This document shows, one piece after another, positions 55,901-64,000 of a DNA stretch of 64,000 bases. Source of the DNA: Lepidostoma basale (Eukaryota > Arthropoda > Insecta > Trichoptera > Lepidostomatidae). Each line of letters starts with the position of its first letter. The first letter of the stretch is position 1. The notes beneath the pieces are model-generated. The model did not search any database and was not told where the DNA came from. It worked only from the letters and a program-made list of their open reading frames with translations. The position numbers and the translations under genes are program-made. The DNA lies in the NCBI GenBank assembly GCA_022606425.2, contig JAHDVF020001468.1, forward strand, positions 930,001 through 994,000, written 5' to 3'.

Positions 55901-58322
55901 ATGAATTATGAAAGAAAACTTATTTCACACCTCTCTCCCTTTCTTATTTAAAGCGATTTTCAGAAAAACTGCCATACATCGCGGTTTCTCCTCCAATGGA
56001 GCTAGTTCCAGGTACTGGATGAACCTCGTGAGACAGCCACTCTCATAAAAGTTTGTAATTGTTTCATCGGTCTGACTGTAATTCTTCAGTAAATCCAGAA
56101 TAAAGGGATGAAGATGCTTCAGTGAATATGTCTATAAACAATCAATTCAACCGATAAGAATACAAAAGTATGTACATATCATTGATATATTTCTTAATAC
56201 AATGAAGATTGGTAGGATCTCCGACACGTCTGTCGAGAATGAGAGGGTACCAAAATAAAATGAAAAACATATTCTTAATTAAAATGTAATGTATTTTAAA
56301 TATGTGACACCCTCATAATTAGAAATAACCAGAGTTTTATGGGAATATTATGAATTTACTGTGTGTGTACTATCAAAATGATGAAATGTATCAGTAAACG
56401 ATATACTTGCAACTAAAATGATACCAATACATGTATCTCTCTAATTAATATTGTCACGGGAGCACTATTATATAATAAAATTAATGGAAAGAAAAATATT
56501 AACATATGAAGATACTTGAATTATAAACTTTTTATGTACGTATGAACAAATATCTCAAATATCTTCTACTTCTTCGTGTCAATGGCATGCTAGTTTTATA
56601 AATTGCTGGGATTGGCGTAAAAAGGGGCTTTTCTTTCCTCTTTTTCTTATAATTGTGGTGGAAGGTTTTGCTGACTTTATATAGTTTCCAGGGGTGCTGG
56701 ATATCATAGTTTCAGTAACACCAGGCGTGTAGGCACCTTTCTTGCCTCCGCATGTGGAATTAATAAAATTGAGTTACCCGTTTTTCAAATAAAATTGAGT
56801 CAATCAAAGTTGTTTTTACCTCTAAAACATCTAAGATAGCTGCGACTCCATTTGTCTTTTTGAAGGACTCGTGTAGTAAATAATCTTTTTGTCTGCACAA
56901 AAGTTTATCAATAGCTTCGATACCCAGTTTCTGTATGTCAACATACCGATCTTTTAGCAATGGGTAGAGTAAGACCCAGTTCACAGTCTCTGCCACTCTA
57001 TCAGCACCTTCCGGATCTCTCAATAAATTTGTTAGAATCTAAAATTTATAAGTTTAATTTTTTGTTACCTGTATGTATCAAATATTCAATCAAAATTAGG
57101 AATTTAACATTTTAAATGTTTATCTGTTTAAAGGAATACCTTTAGGGGACAAAAATTGTTTAAATTTATTATCTAAATATAACTATATTGACCTAGATAC
57201 AACAATAGTATTTAATAAGGTAGTGTATGTAAAATGCAATTTTTAATCAGTTTACCTGTAAATAGTTTTTTCTCACATCAGGATCAGTGGAAGTAAGGTT
57301 TGGAAATATCATAATTATTAATTCAGTGCCGATCACCATATCACAACCTTCCAGAGAAACTGTTAGTTTTGCAAATAGTAGAGCAGTGAATTCTTGGATA
57401 AATTTATCATCTTTGTTCTTAAAAAATGAAATGTTTTATTCATATCCGTTCTAATTTACATCTACATAGTGTTGGCAAATTTAAATCATTAAAAATAAAA
57501 CTAACAATGAACACTTAATATTAGCCACTAAAATGTTATCTTGTTCTTAGCAGTTTCCGTCCTAGGAATTGGTTTGTAGTCTTGCATCTCATTCTCCACT
57601 GCGCTGTCTTCTGTAGCTCTCTTCAGCTCAATACATGAGATGCAGTTCATGTTCTCGCACACCTCTTTCAGATTCTACTGTCGGGAGGGCCCCTGTAATT
57701 TGTCCCCTTGACCATCCCCTCTATTGTCATGCAGGATACCCTCACGGTGCATAATGTGGCCGATTCATTGGGCTGGGACAACATACACTACTTTTAATAA
57801 TTTAAATATTTAGGAACTATGTGATACTTACATTTAATAAAGCAAACAATATCGAAATTCTTTCGGGATCTTTGAGAAGAATTTCTAAGGCTCCCGAAGC
57901 ATCATAAGTTTGAGCCAGCAACTTTAGTGAATAACGTCGAATGGCCAAATCCGAATGCTCACAATATCGCCACAAAACATTTATAATGTTCAACGCGTAC
58001 AGTTGCTCTACATTTTCCAAAGACAATGATGCATACTTAGAAAGTGACCGCAGTGCCTATAATAGTTTTACTTTCAGTTTTAATAATATTAACTCATAAA
58101 ACAGATTAATACACTTTTACAGTTGTATTCCTTAAAAGATACATTAGAGTATGAATATTTTCAATTTACCTGAAGCAAGATTTCATTTTCAGACGTATCT
58201 AATAACAAAACAACAGTTTCAACATTATTGGCCGACACCACAAGAGGAAAACAGCTGACATCTTCTTTCTTCACAGCTGTATCCACTCTTTCCTTTTTCA
58301 GCGGTTTCTCTATTTGTTTCAT
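52902..58322 (-). CDS. Armadillo repeat-containing protein 3-like, complete
   Basis: Fourteen exons, read downward: 58322-58170, 58056-57832, 57417-57256, 57038-56820, 56131-55931, 55359-55200, 55105-54950, 54876-54749, 54670-54447, 54272-54001, 53922-53814, 53727-53574, 53496-53323, 53042-52902 (TGA). All junctions are GT-AG and in phase, giving 825 residues against roughly 870 for vertebrate ARMC3. The N-terminus (MKQIEKPLKKERVDTAVKKE) leads into helical repeats such as LWRYCEHSDLAIRRYSLKLL and AAILDVLE. The C-terminal part (about residues 670-825) holds RALLFKMLADKLEIPARL, then SRSWIEV, and ends VVDLMDQPGTLLPLGSREAA. This matches the EDR1-like domain that closes ARMC3. Vertebrate ARMC3 is linked to sperm and cilia; a similar role here is inference. 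Without a transcript the exon set is a model. Confidence 0.9.
53090..53278 (-). mobile_element. tRNA-derived SINE in the last ARMC3-like intron
   Basis: Reverse copy: TTATTATTATTATATTGTTG tail, TTCTCATGACATGTGATATG, TTATTATCACGTGAATTCTA, and a shortened head ending GAAGCTTGTC. It lies between exons 13 and 14. Confidence 0.85.
55425..55790 (+). mobile_element. (TTAG)-family non-LTR fragment in ARMC3-like intron
   Basis: GGAAGTGAAGCTTGGAGTTG, AGTAGGATAAATGCTGTAGA and GTTTAGACAAATTAATGAGG follow the family order. Antisense to the host gene; decayed. Confidence 0.75.
56135..56819. other. ARMC3-like intron, unassigned sequence
   Basis: AT-rich. A composition change at 56590-56755 (for example GTAACACCAGGCGTGTAGGC) suggests an unidentified repeat fragment. 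Confidence 0.35.
57541..57780. mobile_element. Probable non-LTR fragment in ARMC3-like intron
   Basis: GC-richer than the surrounding intron, with blocks (CTCTTCAGCTCAATACATGA, ACCATCCCCTCTATTGTCAT) resembling the decayed RT 3' ends elsewhere. Family not identified. Confidence 0.4.
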
Positions 58323-60771
58323 TTTAACGAACTGGATGTATTTTTTAATAAATTATGAAACCCATTAATTTATGTCTATTAGCACTGGGAACCGAAGTGT
58401 CAGTTTATTTATATAACAAAAGTAATCTGTATAAATTCATAAATAGAACATGGATGCATCTGCAAAAACTTAGAATAAACACATTATCTATGAATCATTA
58501 GACTTACCTATGAACATTTACTGACAATGAAAAACAAGTTTATTTTTAAATTGGTGTTTATTATTCAACAGGCCACATTGGTAATGCAAATTGTATTCTT
58601 AATAATAAAAAATACATTTTGTATGATGAAAGCTAGAATGTAGACAATTGTATTTATTGCGTCATTAACAACTTAATTTGCATTGTTTAATTTTAAAAAA
58701 CTTTACTATTTATTAATGCCAAAATATTTAATACCACACATTAAAAAACAATATATTTAACCTTAGTAAAAAAAAAATGGACAGCTGTTACATATTGTAC
58801 ATTATCACAACTACACAATACTGAAAACATGAAAACACATTATTTTATATTTGTCAATGATTGTTACATTATAAATCATTATTTGTTTCTACATAGAAAT
58901 CAACACACTATTCACAAGTACAAAGACATCTTCAACTTGATAATAAAGAAATCTTCTTCAATGGTATTTACTATTGCTAGATATTTTTGTCAGAAACATT
59001 AAAATGTACAAAATTCTCACGACATGCAAAAAAACTCAATGAAAATCAGTTTTTTTTATAAGTATTATTGTATAATTTGCTCATTGATTCACATTTAAAA
59101 CTCAAATGAGTTCAACGTGGGTTGAAAAATTTTATTATAAATTTTTTTAAGCACAAATTATATATATATTAATTAACCGGACATCGCAATTTTTATTTAT
59201 TCTTTACACACATTAAAATTTATTTTAATACACACATTAAAATGATTGTTAAATAATCAACATATAAAATATTTAGGATCTGTAAAATACATATTAATAA
59301 TATGAAACCTAGATATTATTTTCATAGAAAAAACATTTATTATTAAACGATGCAATAAAGAATACAGTTTAAATAATGACAAAAGCCCAAAATTACTGAT
59401 ATTTTTAACGTATCTAATTCTATTATACTTCAGTGTGATTATGAAAATATTTACAACACGCATTTAATTTTTTTTATTTTAGTACGTACAATACCTATAT
59501 ATAAATATAAATCATAAATTGTTTATAAAATACATACCGTGTAGTTACTAAATCATTTGACAATTTTATTATAAAACTTATAAAATAATTTCTATATAAT
59601 TGGCAGGTTTTCAATAATTGCACTTTAGGTTCGTTCACACAATAAATTTACATGTAGTGAATAGAATTGCCAAGTACATATAAATACAAAATCAAGGCAA
59701 CATGTAACATGATTCATAGCATTAAATTAGTCAGTACGGAATGCTCAGTTATATCCAATACATCATTCATTAAACTTACACGCTTAAAAATATAAACTTC
59801 GTAATTCGTCATACAAAAAAGTTCATATAATACTATTTAACATAAATCTTTTCAATACACATCTCATATATTTTGCTTGCTTGAGATCGAATTCTACATG
59901 ATTTCTTTGACATGTTTAGACTTTACAGATAGTCACCATTTTATACATAGAACATTATGTACACTCCCTCCAACTGAGAACACTACAACCATTGGTCCCG
60001 CATTTATCCCTAAGGTTTGGTCAAACAACACAAATTTCACAGAAAACAATTATATTTGCAACGAACTGCAAACCCGTTGTAATGAATGTATCCCCTCTAC
60101 ATATGTCGCACTGCAAGTGAAATTTTCCAGTTTGTGGCGTTAGTTCGCAGTCAGTTGTTGTGGAAACAGATTTCAGCTTCGAGCACTTATAAATACTGAA
60201 TTATCAATAGAAGAAATGGGTTAACGGTAAAATTTATGTACCCTTAATCATCCAGACTATTAAAACATAATTTTAAAGGTAGAAGCGAGGAACATAATAC
60301 ATAGTTGCCTTTCTATAATAGGCAGTTATTTTTAGTTTCTCATTTTCTTTTTTACTTTTCGCTAATGCGTATATATGTAAAATTTCTTCTACATAATCAG
60401 AAGCCATTACAAACACAAGCTGACTTAACAAAGCGCGAAAGCAAACTGCTACATTCTGTTTAATATCCACTATCGATGCGAACTGCAAATGCAGTTCACT
60501 TACTCGTAGTTTGTGTTCTGTTTGACCACGCCTTTAAAGCGCATCAATTAGGAATGTTCAATAATCATTTATATTTTCCAAATTAAATTATTAATTAACT
60601 TAGGATTAATACATGGCAGATGTAGATTTGTATACTAAGAAAACATATTTACTTACAAAAATAACATTTTCATGATACAGACAATCCAAGCATCCCATCA
60701 GATTAAAGCAACAGATGACAAAATACCCATAAAATTAAACTAATTGAAGCCTCAAAAAGAAATGTCAGCCT
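58323..60771. other. ARMC3-like 5' flank and gliotactin-like 3' UTR
   Basis: AT-rich DNA between two minus-strand genes. The right part must contain the 3' UTR of the gliotactin-like gene and the left part the promoter of the ARMC3-like gene. One minus-strand AATAAA lies at 58663-58668. No further gene or clear repeat is seen. Confidence 0.5.
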
Positions 60772-63700
60772 TTAAACCTGTGTCTGCGGCACCCCCTGCA
60801 CCAGCTGGGTCTTGACAGCTTGGCGTGGGCGGGCTTTGGGCGGGGGCGTGGAGTGGTTGTTGGGATTGGGGCTGCTGGATACAAAGGTGCCCTCCTTGAG
60901 CGAGAGCGCAGAACCAGAGGAGGCCTGGCTGTTGGGACGAGAGAGGGAGAGTGTTTGCGGCCGGAGGGGCTTATCACGATACTCGTACACATTGTCACGC
61001 GAACGGTGGGTGTTCTCGATTCCACCATCGTCAGTCTCTGGCAGCATGAAGATGTCGCCGTTGTAAAATCGATCAGACTCTCTACAAATTACAAAATTAT
61101 TTACAGTGTGAAATAACCTTACATAAATAAATATTTTTTTATGATTAAAAATATATTTATTATATTATGAGGGTGTTGACATAAATACATTATGATGGCT
61201 AACATAAAGAAAACATAGCTATAAAGTAATTGACAAATTGATATGAATCCTTCATATTAATCTCTGAAATAAAATTTATGTACATCAAGAAAAGCAATTC
61301 TATGCAATCTACAATAAGTAAAATAAAATCTAAAAGCAGAAAATGATGTGATGGAAATAAAAGAGTGGTGTAAGGATAGAGAAGAGAAGAATACTTTACT
61401 TTTGAATGATTATAGGAATTTTCCGGGAAGCTCTGCATGCAAATATAATGTTCATTTAATACACCAAATAAATGTAGGTAAAATATTCAGAAATAAAATC
61501 GCCTTCAACCATAAACCTTCGTGGATATCATATTTTGGATTAGAAAAAAACTCCAAACCCAATTGTTTCACAAACTAAAATGGTTGGAATTAGAAATTTG
61601 TACAATATAACAAAAATGGGATTCTTTAAAATTGTATGATCTTTCGGTTTCATTTGAAGAAAATTTTATTAAAAAGGATAAAACAATGATTGTAAAAAAA
61701 TATGTATAATTTGAAAGGATCCCACAGAAACATCAAAGAGATTAGACTAGCAAATTAAAGGTAGTGATTTGATCAATAATATTTGAATTTATCATTAGAA
61801 ATCTATACTGAAAATACTAAACAAAACGATGGTGTTCATTTATTTTTAATTGAAGGTTTTCAACTTTCATAAAACAAGAAATGAATAAATAAAATTGAAT
61901 AAAATGAAATCAAACATTGCTTCTGCATTATGGCCACGAATGTACTAGATATGAAGTCTTCAATTATGGGCGCAATTATACTAGATATAAAATCTTTAAT
62001 TATGAGCACAATTATACTATATACGAAATCTTTAATGAATGATACATACTAGATATGAAGTCTTCAATTATTAATTGATATGAAGTTTTCAATAATAGCC
62101 ACAAATAATTTTGCTTTGACAGGTGGCCTGGTTGCAGCCAAATTATCTATAATATTTTATCATAATTTCATATATACACTTCCCCTACAAGTTAACCCAA
62201 TCTCTTTGATTTATAAGAGTATAGATAGATAGAAAAGAAGACAGATCCTCGGCCCAGCTACAGTACGCAGGTATGTAGTGAGGCACTGACCTTTGTACCT
62301 ACCTCTTGGCGTTCTTCCACAGCAGGCAGCACACCACCAGGAACACCACCAGCAGCAGGCACGCGCCCGACATGCTCCAGAAGGCGATCTGCAGGGGCTC
62401 CTTTGGCTCCCACCAAAACTTGAGACCAAAATACACATTTACTTATGTATATTTAAATATATGTGTCATTTGCAAATGGTTTTAAGTAATAAAATCTTAT
62501 GAGCCATATATTCTGCATATACAGTAAAAGTCCGATAATTCAAAATCCAAGGGACCGGATTTCCCAAAAAAATTCAAATTACGAATTACGCGATCGCGTA
62601 ATTCGTAATTTTTTTAGTGATCACTAAAAAAACAATTTTTGCACCAACTGCTGCGGCTTGGAACATCGCGGCCATTTTTTCGTTCTGTCAAAATAATAAT
62701 TATAACGTCAAGTGTTCATAATAATAATCTAAACAAAAGTGTTTGGATAGCATAACGACGTTTTTGGGGGTCAAATGGCGGTTTGAAAAATAAACTTTTT
62801 TATTGGTTAAAAGAATCCTATTAAGACAGGCATCTCATACGAATAAAAAAAAACTATACAAAAATTAATACAGTGACACCCGGATTTTATGTTTTCCCAC
62901 CATTTGCATGTAATTATTTCAGTCCCGATATATTTGAGTACATTTTTTTCCGCAATGTGCGTCGAAAATATTCAAAAACGTGAGTTACGCGCGCATATTT
63001 GCAGAACATAGTTTTGAGTTGACATTTCTGAACCAGAAAATATTCCAAAGAATGAAAATTACTAGAAAAAAGTTATTTATTTTTGGCAATCATACCTCCG
63101 TAACGGGCGGGTAGGTGGGCACCAGGTGACCGATGACAGTGGGAAGGTAGTTGGTCCAGAAAGCCGTCTCAGTCTGCCTGAAGTTGAGCAAGATACTGGA
63201 GTTGTAGGTGGTGTTGATGTTAAGATATTTCAGGTCTCCCGCCTTGGCCATCTCAAAGTGCAAGCCCAGAATTTGCTGACGTGACGGATTACTGAAAATC
63301 AAAAGTAAATGAAATAAACAAATTGTGGATAATAAACAAAGTTATTTTCAATTTCCTAAGTGTATTACAATGGAATTCCAGTGTTAATGCCTTAGCTTTC
63401 AATAAGTTGTAAAGAAATTATTTATGATATAATTTTAAATATAAACATAATTAATACATGCAAGTACATTTACAACAGTAAAGAGGGGATATCAAACATT
63501 ACAATATTTAAAAAAAATAAAAATAAACATACCCGTATCGAGCAAAATCGCTATAAGCCTTCATGAAGAAGTGGCTCATGTTCCTATCATTGTCAGTCCA
63601 TATCTGGCGGTCAAGTTTCCACTTGGAGGGAAAGAATTCAACATCCATGAAGGGAGCGCCGGTAAGGAAGTACTGCTCGATGTTGTGAGGAACTTTTCGC

Positions 63701-63825
63701 CATTCGGGCAGCTTCAATGCCTCCACTGTGGTATTGAGGACATAACTATATACGGGCACGTTGTGTTCTAACAGCAGCTTCACCATGCCGTCTGAAGGGG
63801 CCCGGAAGAAGAAATCTGAGAGCAA
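60772..63825 (-). CDS. Gli: Gliotactin-like transmembrane adhesion protein, C-terminal part
   Basis: Gliotactin is a neuroligin-family, cholinesterase-like protein of insect tricellular septate junctions. Exons read downward: 63825-63533, 63291-63096, 62418-62303, 61081-60772 (TAA). Junctions are GT-AG and in phase, giving 304 residues to the stop. The ectodomain end has VPVYSYVLNTTVEALKLPEW, YFLTGAPFMDVEFFP, WTDNDRNMSHFF, YLNINTTYNSSILL and FWTNYLPTVIG. Sequons are NTT, NMS, NTT and NSS. FWWEPKEPLQIAFW leads into one hydrophobic span (about LLLVVFLVVCCLLW), then WKNAKRESDRFYNGDIF. Cytoplasmic YEY and FY tyrosines and a final PQTQV, a class I PDZ-ligand pattern, follow. The 5' exons are outside the window. 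Identification rests on remembered family features; a neuroligin proper is the main alternative. Confidence 0.85.
61082..62302. other. Gliotactin-like intron with local tandem repeat
   Basis: AT-rich intron. Around 61945-62095 the block TACTAGATATGAAGTCTTCA recurs three to four times with changes (ATACTAGATATAAAATCTTT, ATACTATATACGAAATCTTT), a decayed tandem repeat. No gene. Confidence 0.6.
62522..62990 (+). mobile_element. Pogo-like element remnant with palindromes
   Basis: The terminus CAGTAAAAGTCCGATAATTC follows a TA dinucleotide and matches 46261. Just inside are two perfect palindromes: 36 bp at 62576-62611 (centre GCGATCGC) and 24 bp at 62609-62632 (centre AGTGATCACT). I do not see the opposite terminus or a transposase, so the right limit is a guess. 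Confidence 0.5.
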
Positions 63826-63899
63826 CTGTTGGACAAAACAAAACTATTTAAAAGATGAAAATATATTATTGATAGATAGATAAATATAAAATTAAGTAA

Positions 63900-64000
63900 C
63901 AAACTAACCAAACCATCTCCCGAACGAGTAGGCAGAAAGAATACACTGCAACACTGTTCTTTCCTGACATATTTGTCTCGCTTTTTCAACATTTATATAT
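63900..64000 (-). mobile_element. 3' end of (TTAG)n-tailed non-LTR family
   Basis: AACAAACTAACCAAACCATC, CGAGTAGGCAGAAAGAATAC and TTTCCTGACATATTTGTCTC are the inverted tail and 3' region of the family. It lies in a gliotactin-like intron and runs off the window. Confidence 0.8.

Overview
The window is eukaryotic genomic DNA, most likely from a lepidopteran insect. I infer this from AT-rich introns with sharply more GC-rich coding exons, GT-AG introns, three insect-type genes and a dense load of non-LTR retrotransposon 3' ends, SINEs and small DNA transposons. The species cannot be named from the sequence.

Three genes can be assembled exon by exon, with splice phases agreeing at every junction. 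(1) A plus-strand oxysterol-binding-protein-related gene of the ORP1/ORP2 type: seven secure exons at 41496-49585. A small candidate first exon at 4556-4608 has the exact splice phase needed to join them, which gives a 473-residue protein and a first intron of about 36.9 kb. (2) A minus-strand ARMC3-like gene, complete in 14 exons (58322 down to 52902, 825 residues), with armadillo-type repeats followed by a C-terminal EDR1-like domain. It converges on the ORP gene. (3) The last four exons of a minus-strand gliotactin-like adhesion protein (63825 down to 60772, 304 residues), with the end of the cholinesterase-like ectodomain, one membrane span and a C-terminal PDZ-binding motif. Its 5' part lies beyond the right edge.

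Bases 1-4300 and the 36.9-kb putative intron are almost wholly decayed mobile DNA. There are C-terminal fragments of several non-LTR reverse-transcriptase families, including one whose copies end in (TTAG)n. There are three SINE-like families (two with tRNA-type A and B boxes), a hAT-like family with perfect 8-bp target duplications, a Harbinger-like MITE, two TTAA-flanked foldback elements and pogo-like termini. Several nested insertions give a relative order of events. The introns of the other genes carry the same families.

The most unusual signal is a set of unrelated-looking repeats that all carry the same RNA-like core: CTGATGA-like box, one extra base, a hairpin, GAAA, then a short self-complementary stretch (ACATGT, ACAGCTGT, ACCGGT or ACTAGT) ending in C or another cleavable base. 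This is the architecture of a type I hammerhead ribozyme with a palindromic helix III, as known from Penelope-like elements and retrozymes. More than ten copies occur here, several as head-to-head inverted pairs, and two related copies show a compensatory base-pair change in helix II.
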